Origin: Macrobrachium rosenbergii
Lineage: Eukaryota > Arthropoda > Malacostraca > Decapoda > Palaemonidae
DNA length: 64,000 nt
Assembly: GCF_040412425.1 (NCBI RefSeq)
Contig: NC_089749.1
Location: 19,016,162-19,080,161 of the forward strand
Direction of reading: 5' to 3'
Part shown: positions 14,086 through 29,900 of the stretch, in pieces
Numbering within the stretch: the stretch's first letter is position 1
How the letters are laid out: the number at the start of each line of letters is the position of its first letter
The notes under the pieces: generated by a model
What the model was told of the DNA's origin: nothing
The model's input: the letters and a program-made list of their open reading frames with translations, nothing else
The model's database searches: none
Position numbers and translations under genes: made by a program

Positions 14086-14645
14086 AATGATCAAAAGCCC
14101 TTAATCCATGGAATCATAAAAGAAGGTAATTGAATCATATAGTGTATGTGCATATTGAAAATGTACCAGAGGGAAGAAATACTGTATATAAAAATCAAGG
14201 TTAAAATCATTATTGTACAATTATTTGCCTGAAGGTTGAAATGACATGGCCTCTTGTTGGATAGATATTGGTGATTCCTCTATCTGTTATTACTAAACCC
14301 ACAGCACATAACCCTCTAGATTTTCTCAATAAGAGTGTCCTGTTTCTGTATATCTTCAAAGTCAAATCTATAGTATACAGCTAATGTCAAGCACTTATGT
14401 AAATCTACATTACAGTTATTTATTTTCAAACACACCTCCTTAATGAAATCTGATACAGAAATTATTTTTTTCATCTCATCCATCTATTCCTTTTGCCATT
14501 AATCATAAGAATTTTCATTTAGGAACTAAATTTGGTTCAGCTGAATATTTCCTGGAAGAAATCTACTTTAAAACTTCATCTTACCTGTAAAACAACATAA
14601 TATTCTTACATGTAGGTATAAAATAATACACACATCACCTTCCTT

Positions 14646-14651
14646 TTTATT
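14646..14651 (-). promoter_or_regulatory. Candidate polyadenylation signal of MAK16
   Basis: AATAAA on the minus strand (TTTATT on plus), about 50 nt past the MAK16 stop codon. Position and sequence fit a poly(A) signal, but no transcript evidence is available here. Confidence 0.5.
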
Positions 14652-14701
14652 GTATTTGTTTCAAAACAGTCATTTTTTCAACAAAATACTCTTCACTTAA
14701 A

Positions 14702-17700
14702 TTATGAAAACACTTTCACTTTAGTTTTCTCTGTTTCAGGATGATCATACTCTATTTCTACTCTAGCCTTGCCCCGCTTTTTGGTGGCCTTTGGTGTAGC
14801 CTTGCCTTTTTTCAATCGTCCATTCTTCATGTTGCTTGCCGAGCTGGGCCCATCTTCCATATCACTATCATCATCAGAGCTATCTTCCTCTTCTGAAATG
14901 TCTTCCAGTCTATCAGCAGCATCCTGCAAAAGTAAAATTCTGCTTTATACAAGAACAGGCGAAAGTAAATTCTGCTAAAAATAATTACTGTATTCTTGTA
15001 ACCCAGACTACAAAGCCAAATTTCTTGATTTTCACAGAAACAGTCAAGTGTAATATTTAAATGATAGATGGAGAAAGGATTGACATAGTGGTGTGCCATG
15101 TGGGAAGAAAGCAAAAGGAACAGATTAAAAAGTAATGTTAGAAAGCTATGCAGCATAAGCCAAAAATTTTCAGTATTAACTGCAGAAACTTACTCAAAGA
15201 ACTATGCAGAGTACTTCATGCAAGGAATTGGGGCTTCAAAAATAAATTCAGAATTTACAGAAATCACTGCAATGTAAAAGCTTCTGAAATTAATGAAAAC
15301 ATACAAATCATGGTCGAAACACTTATTTGGCTGAACTTTTAATAAATTTCTTTTCAAAGACCAGGTGTGTGTGTGTGTGTGTGTATTTACTCATGTTATA
15401 AACTAAATAAGAAATCATGAATAACATTTTACCAGGTACAATTTCATATGAGTTTAGAGAAAGTGGCACCCTTTAGGCTTATATACATGATGTTAGGAAA
15501 ATAAAAAGAGACAGAATTAATTTGGCTCCTAGTGGCAGATACAACAAATGTAACATTTTTATGAAACTTATCTTTGCATGATCAGTGTCATTTCAATTAT
15601 TTTAATATTTTACTTACCTAATATACTGCTTAAAACTTTTTAAAAATTATCTTTCACTTTATAGACTCAATTTTACACTAAAAAATTAATTTTCAAGATG
15701 AATTAAAAAACCTTCAAGTTAAAGACTCTTGAAGAGATGTCATGATGGGCAAAAAAGAATTCTTACTTCTGTAACTACAGGCAGTAATCTGGTATAGAGA
15801 AATGGGAAGGTCTCCTAAAACTTCAAGTAGTGTTTCACATACAAAGATGACTTTATATTTAGGATACACCTAGGATGGAGTGCCTGTTATATGCTTAGCT
15901 AGAACTGACCTTTTTTTCATGAGTTTGCAATGATTAATTTCCTCTATTGCCTCAGGTGTTAAACTTTTTCATGTAAGGTCATTCTATTCGATGTAAGTTT
16001 GCCAGGCTAGTTCAAGGACTTCCGGATTGTTCCATATGCACAAATACTCAGTGTGAGTGATAGTCACTATGATATTTTCCCTTGAAGTTATTAACTTTTT
16101 TCTATAACTACTAGATATTTATGAGGTATTGAGAATGAAAATTCTGCGTTCATACTAGTTAAACAGTCAAGCATTTTCTGTTACTCATCCCACCCACTTG
16201 TGTTTTCAAGTTAACCTCACATATTTACACATGAAAAATTAATCACCAAAAATGATCAAATTAAAGAAATTATAATGACATTAAAGAAACAAAAAATGGT
16301 CATAATTCAAGCAAAGGCCATCATTTCAGAGGCTGGCCAAATGAAACACGAGGTATTCAAAATCATGGGCTCTACATGGCTGTGTGATTTGGCCACCTGA
16401 GCACCAAGTGTTAACATTAGTAAATTATAGTATTTCAAAAAAATGTTCAGTACATAATGAATTCCAAATCATTTCTTTAATACACAACCAATACTTAAAA
16501 AGAAGACATGTATTTAGACTACTATACTTCCAAACAGACTGAACAAATTAAATAAAATATTGAAAAAAATTTTCAACACATTATTAAACAACATACAGTG
16601 ATTCAAGTTTCACAAATAAAATCACATTTCAGCACCATATTCCAACTCCACCTTACTTTCCAGGTAAACACAACCAGCAATGTAAGATCAATTCTGGGAC
16701 TTTCCAAGAATGGATTTAGTCCAGTTTAAACATAAATTTGCCTCATAATTTGCTAAAAATAAACATACTCTGTATACGTATTAAAATCTTAGAATACATA
16801 ACTTTTACAGCAACAGTCACCTTAGAGAAAGTAGTCTTACCTCTAAATCTTCATCTTCCTCATCACTTTCATCAAAATCTGCAACATACTGTCTCTCTTC
16901 ATCACTGTCTCCATCTTCCTCACTGTCATCCTAATATCAAATAAGGTATACTTAAAAGATTACATAAATTCACTAATATATGAAAAGGTATAAACAGACA
17001 TGTTTATTACTATTTTATCAGCATGTTATGCAATCAAACAGTTACTACCACACTTAGTTTTTATTTTTCCTAGCCTTTAAAATAGACGAGGAAATCTTAA
17101 CATTGCCTGCACTGAAGTAATATGCATAGTAATGTAAATTATGAAAATATTCAAAATGCAGCATATGACAGAATTAGGGCAAATGCTATTCTTATGAGAA
17201 TCTGCTCTTGGTTACAAAATTTCTGAGTACAGTACAGTTAAACACATTATTGAAATGTTACAAGCTAAAAACATTGTAAAGGATATAACCTGTGAAAAAA
17301 TTTTCATTCTGAACGTCTAAAATGTTTTACCTCTTCATCATTTTCTTCATTAATGACCTCCTTTTCTAGCTGACCCTCTACATCCTCATCAGTTTCCACT
17401 AACTCTTCTTCGTTCTCAGACTCGACTTCATCAACTTCACTCTCCTCCTCCTCTTCATTATCCATTCTTACATCAAAGGCTTCCTTCGGGAAATTGTAAA
17501 TACGCTCATACTGTAAAATAAAGGCAAACAAAGATTGAAAGATATATAAAAAATTTTAAAATAAACATCCACATCCTAAGTCACAGTATCTTGTCTGATG
17601 TTGCTGTAAAAATGCAAAAATAAATTTGGTTTATTATTGAGTATCAGGTAGTCCAAGAAGATAAATGAACCAATTTCCTCGGCACTCATTGGACCGATAC

Positions 17701-17919
17701 AAAGGATCTGGTTTGCAATAGGAAAATAATTATATTTTTAACAAATTATGGCCACTTAAATGGGTGATAACAGAAGCAATAAAAAAAACTTAGTCCAATA
17801 AAATTTTATCAGGGAACTTGAGTCCAAGACTTGCCATCTGCTAATTGTTAAAGTACGGACATCCACCTCAAATATCTTTTACTGTAAACCAAGAAATATA
17901 GTGCAGTAATTACTGGAAC

Positions 17920-17981
<62 letters not shown>

Positions 17982-20900
17982 AAGATGGTGTTCATCATTT
18001 GGAAGTAAGACGAGGTAAAGGGAAATACAGAAAGAAGAGACCCCACTTCTTAAAGAAAAAAATTAATTAATAAATTAACAAATAGATAAAAATGTATTGA
18101 AATGCAAGGAGAATAGTGTTAGGGTAGTAATGTATTGCACTTCAGCCAGACCTAGTTCCACCTGCACACCTTCCTCTGGGAGGCAATTCATTCCTCGCTA
18201 TAATGTGGTTTCGGTTCCACAATGCTGTAGGTCCCGCTTGCTGAGTAACCAGTTGGTTCTTAGCCACGTGAAATAAGTCTAATCCTTGGGCCAGCCCTAG
18301 AGATTTCTGTTAATCCCAGCTCAGTGGTCTGGTAAAACTAAGATATACTTCTTCCTCTGGGAGGGCCTGCCCTAGTCCAACAGTGTGAGTAATAAGGACC
18401 TCTGGAACTGAGAAGTTTGACAGCAAGAGCACATTTACTGCATATTGGTGCTACTGTTCAGCAAATCTGGCTGCTCTCAGCAGACAAGGGGATCAGGGGA
18501 CTGTACTCAGAATCTGAAAGACCCTGTTGAAACACTCTCTACAAAAAGCGACAAACTGAAACCATTTGTCGCTATCCAAGTCAGAATCACTACTACTTGT
18601 GGTGAAACTCTACCAGCACGTAACTACTATCTAAAAGAGATATACCCTCTAGGCATGAAACTCCACACTGGAGAACAGTATTCTAGTAAATGGTACAAAT
18701 GACCTAAAACAGGCTGCACTGATTTTATCACTGTTAAAATATATGAAGCTCCATAAACAATACCTTCATTCCTCATGTATTTCCTAAACTTTACATGTTT
18801 CATGTTAGATGTACAAAGGTTACACCTAGAATAGTTAAAGCTTCAGACTCGTTCAACAAAGTTCCATCCACTTGAAAGGGAGGATGGGGTGGGAAATCTG
18901 TACGATATCTGCTATTCAATAGTGTTTTCGTTTTACTGGAGTTCAGCCTCATCCCACCGACTACACCATTCCCTGATCCGGTTCATGCCCCAACTGAGGC
19001 TGAGGACAGCTTCATTTCTCAAAAGTGGAGACTACTACACCCATTAGTGTTGCATCATCAACATACTGAACAGTTTTGTTTTCCAGGCCAATTATGTCAC
19101 TTGCATACACTAAAAATAACAGTGAACAAAGAACACTGCCCTGTGGAACTCCAGATACAACAGGTCTTGGTTCACTAAAGATCTTGTCCACAGCAACTTG
19201 CTGCTGCCTACCTGTAAGGAAATCTTGAAGTAATCCTAAAACATATCAACCCACTCCCAGATCCTAAAATTTATAAATAAGCACCTTGTGATTTACTAGA
19301 TAGAAAGCAGCAATAAAATCAATCTGAATTACTCTGCACTCAAAACCCTTATCAGGGTTCCCTTGCAAGTGGTATGTCAAGTCTAAGCATCGCAGGTACC
19401 TAGCTGCTAGATATATGCATATTGACTATCAACTAACAATCCTTAAGATTCAGCATATTTATATGGTGGCTTAAAAAAAGGTTTTTCACCAACTTTGGAG
19501 AGCACAGGGCAAATAGCGAGTGGCCTGTAGTAACTGCAGTCTGCAGATATGCCACTCTTTGGAAGAGACGTTGTATTACTAAGCTTGCGCTCATTCGCAA
19601 AGATACTACGTTGACATAGACATCTATAGTATCTACTAAATTTGGGAGACAACACACTAGCAACTTTTTTAAAAAACAAAGGGAAGAAATCATCAAGGTC
19701 TTCCCACCCCAGCTATCAAGATTATCCAGAATTTTCTCAACATCCCTGGAGCAAAATGCAAATTTTGTAAGAAAAGGTTCAGGATGACAAGTATCAGGGA
19801 GAGAAAAATCCTCAGCTGATTGTTTAGCTTCAAAAGCTTGATGAAGCAGTTCAGCCATTTCCCTAGGGCCAGTAACCAATCTACCATCATCTGTTAGTAG
19901 TGGTGAAATGGAAGATGAGCATGACCCAAAGACAGACTGTGCAATTTGGTCCACCACAGATGAGGCTGAATAATTCCTTCAAGTTTCCACTTCAAGGAAT
20001 TATTGCAATTTCTCTCAGCTGTATGATAAGTGTTGTTTTGCTTCCATGCATTGAATTTGGTCTGTTTGTCGAGGTAGGCTCGTCTACATGTATCATCAAA
20101 TCATGGCTGGACATTTGTTCTAAATTTTATAACCTTTCTAGGGACATATCTAATTAAAATAGCCATCAGCACTTCATTTAACTTCTTCTTGGAATCAGGA
20201 TCTAATACAGCATCTGAAATATTAAGTGCCCAACAAGCTTCAATAATGTGATCCCAATTGGTGGAATTAGGAATATACTGAATGACAGATATGCCGATCT
20301 CAATGGAACAATGGTCATTAGTGCCTATATATTCACAGATCTTGGACTTCACAACAGCTGGAACATCTGTGAATATGAGGTCTAACCTATTACCAGAAAT
20401 GTGCATGGGTTCCTCAATTAGCTGGGCAAAATCAGAGGACACAGAGAAATTAAGAGCAGACCAGCCATGTTGATCTGCGGAATTTTAATTTAGCCACTCA
20501 CTGTGCTTTGCATTACAGTCTCCACAAATAACGAATGAAGCTTTTGAATCCTATGACTAAACCATACTAATCCTCTCCAAAAGATAGTTATGCATAGAGT
20601 CGTCAATATTTGGATTACTTACAGAAAATTTTAAAACAAGAACTTCATGGCTACTACACCAAATTTTTCTGACGATAAATAGGTTGTCCTGACTTACAGT
20701 ATACAGCCATACCTTGCGCATGCGGGATGTTACGACAATAAATAAAGTCAGGGACATCAAACCCCAGGATTAAAAACTCAACCTTAGACTTGTTACTACT
20801 TACAAGAGTCTCAGATAAAAACAAATTGTAGTTATGGGCACAACTCTGAGAGATCAAGAAAATTCTACCTTAAGCCCCAAATATCTGTGTCAAGTGCTTT

Positions 20901-23900
20901 GCAATTTTTCTTGCTGTAATAAGTAACAGGCCTAGGGTTTGGCTCAATGTCTCCCAAAAGAATTAAAATTAACATAAAATCAGAATCAAAACTATTAAAT
21001 AAACTCACAACAATAGTAACACTGTAAAAATCAACAGAACAATAAACAACAATACCATCAACAACAACAGTATTTACATTAAATACAAAATTTCTGTTGA
21101 GAGTACAGTATAAATTAACATCACTATACATCACTGAAAAAAGCACCAGAAGCAAATGGTCAACCAGTGGAGCTGGCACACCTTGTAAGGCAAAAGAAAT
21201 CTGACAGGTTTGCCACAACAAACTGGAGATCAACTGCAACATATATGTTTTAAAACTTCATCCTACTTAATAAGAAAGTATTTAACAAAGACTCTGCTTG
21301 GATTTAAATTGGTTCAGGCTTTTAATCAGGCCAAGGGCAGTTGTGAAAACACAACAAAGTATGGCTTAGCGAAGAAGAAATCACACGAAACACCAATGAG
21401 GTCACCACACATAATACCTGAAGAATAAATGCATTAGCAATACAGCTGATACTGGGAGGCTTATTCAGCAGGATCATCAGGCAATAACCAGGACACAAAC
21501 AGATTCAAGTCTTTAGAATACAAGCCTATCAATCATATTTGGCTTTAATTCATTGTTGAATTCCCTAGATATAACTTCCTAATATTGTATATGGAAAAAC
21601 AACAATAACCAGAAAACCACTCACTGAGTGACGATGCAAATGCACATCTATGATCACATTTGTGTGAAAATTTCAACAAAACTACAACAAGGGGACTAGG
21701 AGGAAGGTAAGTACTATGACTGATCAGTTTGTATAAAAAGTTTTGTTTGAACTATTTCAAGAAAAATCCTTCAATCATAATTAACCTGAACAGATATTTG
21801 GGAGAGAGGATGAAAAGGATTAAGTCCAGCTACTGTGAGGTTTAATGGTTTTGAAGAACAGTTGGGGACAGAAAATAGTCAGGTTCTAAGTGCCAAAAAT
21901 AATCACAGTTTCCTTCATAAAGGTGGACACCCTGGATATGTAGTAATAAATTGTACCTGAGTCAAGTAGCAACTTAATAATAAAAAGGGAAAAGCAAGCA
22001 GCTTATAAAAAAAAATTGAAAAGCAAAAGTAAACCAACCAAAGGGGATATAGTAGCTTGTAACCCTGGAAGTCTACATCTCATCAGTGGTTGAAATGATC
22101 ATGGCATGGCCTGTTGCAACTAACAGTCATAAGAAGCACAATTCCACTGCCTTGGGTGTAACATCTTTCAAGAAGCAGTTGACAAGTATTTGCACTTAGG
22201 ACTGCAGAAATCCCAACATTTCTTTTAAAGGCTAAAGAAGTTGACAGTGTCCTGATTTCATGAACTGTCACTCTCATCCAAGAGGTTCCTTCTTCATAGA
22301 CATCAGAGTATGCTAATGTCTTAACCAATAAGATACCAAGATCTTAGAGGCATATCCTTCCCTCCGGTTAGTAGATAAGTAATGCCTATATTTCATCCTT
22401 CCTAAGATGTCTCATCCTTTTAAGATGGTACTGCATGGAGATATTTCTCTTTTCATTAAACATACCCATAACCTATAAGTTGCAGAATCATTATTCTATT
22501 CATGTTGCCATTAATTATGGAACCTTTCAGTTATTTATAAATCAGTTAAAAGCACACTATAGGTAATTTGTTGCTTTTAAAGCAAGATCTGATCTGCAGT
22601 TTTATTTTCACAAATACTGAGATGGACAACTAGGCAATATGTAGTTGCACATATTTATGTACTTTTTTTAATTACACAAAATGTAGAGCATATCTTAAAT
22701 TTAATACCTTGGAATATGTTTTTAATTATAAAAAATGTAAAGTATGTCTTAATTTAAGAATTTGGCATATTATACATTTCACATTACTGGTCAGAGTGTT
22801 TGTTCCTATAAAAGTATACACTGTAGACTGCATGTTAAAAACAACCTAGATAACATTAAAGACTATCAAAATTGTTCAAATCACTGGTGTTTAAAACTTG
22901 TCATAAAACAGTTTTTAATGTAAAAGGTAAGTAGTTTTACATATTCACCCAATGTGTCATGGGGAGTATTTATCAGTTAGTTAGTTATAAATGATTTGTT
23001 TAACCAGACCTCTGAACTCTTATCAAATATCATTATGAATCATCAAGCTCATTACTATAATTTGTAATAATTACAAAAACTACTAGTGTTTTACACAATT
23101 ATATGACTGACCAAACTGTACAAACAACAAAATGACGACTTCTTTTTACAAATATTCTATTAACAATATTATTAATAAAGCCTCTTGGTACAATGATGTG
23201 ATTTCTAAACTGTAAGATGGAAATTTCCAAAGTCTACAACTGACTGTGAGATACTGCAGTTTAATCAGAACACTAAGCCAGATTTCTCATGTCATAGAAC
23301 TGGCCACCTCAGTTTGTGAAAAATGGTATATTTGGGAGAAAACAGGAGTGGCAAAGTATATATATGCAAAACAGCTCTGTAAACACTGGCAGACTTCTCT
23401 GACACAGTACATTCCAGTACAATAATGCCAGGAATCATTGCTATTTGATGGGAATAGAGATACTGGTTGTTATGGGAGACATTCAGAACTCAAATTTCTC
23501 AGATACTTACAGTTCCTTCTTTCAGTCTCTGCAAAAGTTGCTTCTCAATTGCGTTGTCTATTCGAGCAGCTACTAAAGCCTTTTCTTCTCGCCTCCTCAG
23601 TCGTACATCTATGTTACGTTGTATTGGGATCAGCTTTTTGCTATAAGAATAAAAAGTTATTTAACAGACATTTCTCATAAAACACACAACTGTAACATGA
23701 CAAGTCAGAATGGCAAGGTTGAGACCAATTCAAATTGTAAGCATGCTACAACTCATTAATGTTTAGTTGTTTACTATTATCAAAATTGTGAAATAGCTCA
23801 AATAACAAGTACAATTAAGTCACAGTTCTACTATCACTTAGCTATCCCAAATGACTGGTTCTTAATTATTTTTTTTTTTTGTGTAAGGTAAAACCAGGAG

Positions 23901-26900
23901 TAAGAAGAAGCTGGACAAACTGGTGAAGGAAATAAAAAAAAAATGAATGGAAAGTAATCAGTAGAAAGTAATGTAGCTGGGACAAAAGGGCTGCCACAAA
24001 GAATGTTTAGCAGCATCTACTAGGTGTCACAAGGGACACATTGTAAGCAGTACCCTAAATGAAGTGTACAGTAAGATGACTGGGGAATGTTATAACTGAT
24101 ATCGTCGAGCATTCGTTGACAGTCATCCATCCACATACCAACTAAACCCAACACTGCTTATCTTCACTGACTGTAAGACTAAAGGAATAGTGGGAATTAT
24201 ATGCCACTACCAAACACTACAATAATATACTGCATTCAAAATACAGTATCAGTATGAAATAATATATGCTACAATACTATACAATAGCTACTTACTGTTT
24301 CCCTTTTAATTTGATCTTCCTCATACGAGTCAAATACTGAGTGATCTTTAACAATCGCTGCCGGCATTTTTGGCGGAAATATTTTTTCCAGAAAACCAGG
24401 TTTTCATCTATCTGCTGCAAAGCCTTTACAAAATTCCTGGAAAGCTTGACCTTTTCCCATTGCTTGGCTGGGAAAAAGGCTCTGAAATGACAAAGAATAA
24501 ACGAATGAAAACAATACGCCTTCAGTAACCAGATATGATTTAAAGTCCTGGTTGCACACAAACAAAAGATACATTATAAGGTATAAACCACTGAAATTCT
24601 TAATATTTCATACATGTTCTCACATACTGTACATGTGTATTTACAATATGGCATACGCCATAGATTTACATAACTCATAAAACCAAAAATACAAAAGAAT
24701 ACTTTCATTGGTACTTACTCAGATACATGGCAAAAACCTTGTTCAATGCAGTACAGTAGTAACAAATTTTTTGTCAAATAATTTTATGAAGCTTTGATTG
24801 TATACAGTTCTATGCTAGTCACTCATATTGTCTGTCCAAATTACAATTAGTAGCAACATTTTTCATACTACTATGAAACTCCACAGTTGAAACTATAGTG
24901 CAATAGCATTCTCAAGACAGGATAAATGAAGCAATACTGCATGTTTGCAAAATTCTTTGTACTTTATCATTAGGAACCTGCATTTATACCCATACAATTG
25001 GCAAGAAAACTTACAGAAAAACAGAGTGCCATGTGTTGCATACATAACCTGTGAATCACTGTTTTCAGCTAAAAGAAAGTGGGGTAACTGGAAACTAATC
25101 ATTAAAGCACTTGGACTGACATCATCTCGCTCCACCATCCTTGCCCTATCCATGTACAACTACAGAGTTAAGATTTCAGCAGTACTGTACAACTTTTTAA
25201 ACTTATCCATAGGATTAACTATAGTGAGAATCATATTTAAACATTAAGTACAGTGGAACTTGCTTCATAACAATGTCACTATCTATGAAGACATACCTGG
25301 CAATCTGATAGGACACCTGATCCAAGGGACTTGATGCATTGTTATCAAGTTTTCCTATCTAGTATGAAAATCAAAAAAATATACGATATTATGCTTACAA
25401 GATCCCCATGGTCCCTAAGGAGAGAACTCAGAAAACATTCTATACCCAAGACAAAGAGAATTCTGGAAGCATCTATGTTACCAGAACCCACAATTAAAAA
25501 AAAACACAACCTGGTCCATAAAAAAATAAAAACCATGATATCAGTCTTAAAACATACCAACCATTTACAACATGAAATGGCTTCCACACTTAAAACTTAT
25601 TTGAAATACAGGTTTCCTCCATCAGCTATAATAGTCTTGGAAATAACAAAGGACTTTCCAAACTTGTATACAGTACTAGGAATTCCCAACACAATCATAC
25701 AAACCAAGTTCATGGCATCACAAAATACATTATAAACTAAAATATTCTAATAATATAATAATATACAGTATATAAGAGGCACAAACATGTGAATGGCATA
25801 ATTTTTGGAAGACTAGTTTGATCACTTGATTTCAAATGGCTTCTTTTCAGGCAGGAAACTTTCTAAGACCCTAGTACCTCCACAGCAGGGTTAGTCATCA
25901 CAAGCTTCTACTAAAGATGACAAAAATTCTAACTGCATTTTGCATTTTCAGTCCCAACATGTGTCACACTGAATGAATAAGCAAATCCTAGTAAGACACA
26001 AAACATTTTAGCTGAAAACAACTAGTTCATAGAACAAGCTACAGACAGGTCCTTTTCCATCTAAATAAAACAGAAAATGTTAAAACACAAATATATTCTT
26101 CTCTGAACCAAATAAAAAATGAGGCAGCAAAAGAAAAAAGAGCACCACCTCTGGGTGGAAAAATCAGCTTACATGATTACAGTACATCAACTGAATAGAG
26201 GTGCTATCTGTGCCAAATGATCTACCCACAATACACATGAGTACACAACTAACAGTTATTGTACCCACTAATTGCCAATCCTACTGCAAATCAAAGAAAA
26301 ATTCCAATTTCAATCTAAACTACATAACTTTAAAGTTTTGTATGACCAGTTTGGGTTTAAATGCCACAATAATTCCTTATAAATGCTGTAACACAGCATC
26401 AGTTGAGGATACATGCTAATATACTGTAACTAGGAAAATCAAATTCCAATACAAGTCATCATACTTGCCTTTCTGCTGTTCTCATGTAGAGGTAAAGTAT
26501 ACCTTTTTCCTCTCTAACAGTTGCATATTGTGTGTTGGCCAAGGGACATGAACTACGACTGCACAAACCAGTTAGGTTATATTCATTCCGACAGAATCTC
26601 TGACTCTTTGCTCTGAAAGTAGAAAATGACAAGAAGTCAGTAATCAGTCATGGTACACATTAAAGAAAAATTTAACCATGAATCTTAGTATAAATAAGCT
26701 GTTTGGGAAATTTATGCTGATAATTCAACATTCAGAAAAAACATATTCTTCTACATGTGGTAAAGAACTACATAAGTCTACAAATTTTTGCAACATTTGC
26801 CTTCATATTTTCAAGAAATATTATATACTTGTGTACTCCTATACCTAGCACTGTCAATGTAATTCTAATGCCTGCTGTAAGGCAATTTCTAGACACACCC

Positions 26901-29900
26901 CCCAAGTAGAAGAGAGTTCCAGTTCCCTCATGTCTAAGTATGCACCAAGATCCCTTAGCAGCTCTGCTGGTGGAACTGGTAATTAACATATTTGTGTGTC
27001 GTCTGTGTCAAATATCTGCATTCTCACTCCCCGGAATTTCCATCATGTTAGGCTTCGTAACCCTGTTATCCTAGATCTACAGGAATAGGCAACAAATGGT
27101 TCCTAGGGCAACACGGCTGAACTTTCACTCCCCAAAATTTCACTCATGTTACGACTTCGTAATCTGGTTATTCCAGACCTAGGGGCATGGGCAACAGATG
27201 CCTTCATGCCTGTAGCATTTATCTAGTGCACTGTCAAGCAATAATTCAATGAATAAAATATCTTTTTAGCTAAACAGGTCACTTCATATGCATATGCTTC
27301 TACCTTGGAATCTGAGGCATCAGTTTTTAAAGTCAAGAGTCATGAGGTCAAGTCATTCAACTTCTGTGGCATTTAAGACATATGTATACATTAATACAAT
27401 TCTGACAAGGCCAACTGGATGTCGTCTTCTACTTTCATCAAGTTTTACTCGAGGGATCTAACACTTAAATCGACAGATGTACATTCTCCTCTCTCCCATA
27501 ATAGTAACTGCTGTCCAAACTGTGTCACATCCTATGGAAAAAGAAAGAAGGGTTGGGGCAGACTCATCATCCTCACTCACAAAAGTGTATCTAGGATACC
27601 TGTCATTTCACCTCATCTTCACAGCAAACATCACCTTTTGGTAATTCTCTCAACATATGAATCCAATTCTAAGTACAAACCATGACCATACTAACTAGGC
27701 CCTTATCTAGTCATGACTGTTGTTAGTTCCAAACTTCTGTTTGATGCGCTTTGGTCTGCCAACAATGTCACTGGCCAAGCACCTCCCCATCAGGGAAAAT
27801 CTTCTGGACACTGAAGCTGTCCCATATAAACAGCTATCCAAAGTATTGAAAAGCTTGTTCGGTTTATAACAAATTTTTTATGATAAAACACAGTAAATTC
27901 TTTCCAATATGTACTAATTACTTTACTAAAATTATCCACCTCACTACCCTTCCTTATTGCAGGAGAGTTAAAACTACGCAGATAGTGACCGGATCCACCT
28001 GTAGAGGTGGCGATGGCCCCATATGCACACTTATAACAGGGTAACCCTGACTTTTGTAAGTATTATTAGACACCAGGATTTAAATAATCTAATAATGTTC
28101 AAGGAAATTACACCTGTTGGCATCTATAAAAGCACTATCTTATGGTTAATATTAAAAAGTACAATATAATGAAAAAATCTTTACACTTACTGTATCTTAA
28201 AAGAACACAATGTTTTGTTTATAATACTCCATGTGATCTGAAAAAGAAAAAGAGAATCAATTAACACTAATATACTCAAGATGTCGAAACCTATGTGCTG
28301 CAAGAACCCCTTGTAAAATAAAACTAAATAAATACCCTCACAATGGAATGTCACCAAAGCTACATACTATTAGCAATTAATTACCACAGTTCTATCGATA
28401 TCATTTAGAAATTCTGAGGCTTAACTTTCTTGGAATCAAGGCCCACATAAATTCCTATTTCATGATATATATATATATAATTCCTAACAATGTAAGCAAG
28501 TATCCAAAGTACAAAAACTCAAAATTAGAGTAACGCTGATCCATGAAAACAAAGAATTTCTTAAATTTGTGCTATAATGCCTGGTACAAAATGTGTTCCC
28601 TGAAAAATGGATGAAATTACAAAATTTTAACCTTTTACTGTACTCAAGCTATACTCCATGTATCAGGTGTTATAAAGTAAGTAAAATAACAAGTTTGTAT
28701 GGCTATAGTGCATGAAGTTTTTTACATCATTACAGGCTAATTTCATGAATATACCTATCACCTTGTAACAAAGCTGCACCCTGTGCAACTAAATACTAAA
28801 TCTTATCTGCGACCGTGGTAATTACTGGGCCTAGACTAAAACATCTATGGTAACATTAAATAATTTCATGATGTTCCAGGGAGATTAAGTAGGACTGGCA
28901 TTCTAAGTTACGTCAGATATAACCCAGTAAATATACCACTGTTATACACTCTACAACACCCTACATCAAGTTAAGTGAGGGCTCCCCACCCAGGTCAGGT
29001 AGGACCCAGCACCTAGGGTGGGGAAGGTTAAGTTAGAATGTACCCATGTATTGTGCTCTATGTCAGGTTAAGAGGGAAAGGTCAAAGGGGTGAGATCCAG
29101 GGGGGATAAAACTTCCCAATCATGCAGAATCCAGCCCCTGCACTAACATCAGGTCGGGATAAATCCAGATAAAAACTATTACCACATATTCAATATTTTC
29201 TTTTTCTCCCAATCCATAGGACCCTAACTTCCCATCATGGTCCCCAAAAATTTAGATGTGGAGGAAGGACAATGAAGTAACTATGCATTTCCAAAGGAAG
29301 TGAATGTCAGAATCAACCAAATCATATCTAACCTAGCCTATGGGTAACTTGTAAAATTTTACATCAAAAACACCATAAGCCTACACCAAACCTTACATTC
29401 TTGTGGCATTATTATAGAAACTGGGCAAATTTTTGGTAAAACTGAAGACTTCTACCATGGCCTGGTTCCCGCCAGTCACCAACTGGAATATTTACTGCCT
29501 TTTGTTTATGCTAATATCTTTTGTTACATTTATGGTATTTACCACCTTTTGCTTATTTATGTGCAATATGGGAGCCGTGTATAGTATCAGCCCCTTGGGG
29601 TGAACATAACATAAACAAAACACTGCAAATAACATAAACAAATCACTGTAAATATCATAACATAAACAAAACACAGTAAATATCATAAAATAAACAAAAC
29701 AGGGTAAAATACTATAAACATAAATGGGTATAGGCTATATCATAAGCACAAACAAAAGATGGTAAATATTATAAACATAAACAAGAGGGTAAATATCATA
29801 AAAATAAATAAAAGACCCTGGCCTAGGCCTAAAATGATTGCAATCCAATTTCTCTGGGGCTAATTGGGGTAGGCTAAAACTAGAGGGTGACTCTGCTAGG

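Noticed and set aside
25331..25735. 134-codon plus frame in MAK16 intron 3
   Set aside because: No recognised motif, opposite strand to the host gene, AT-rich composition like the surrounding intron.
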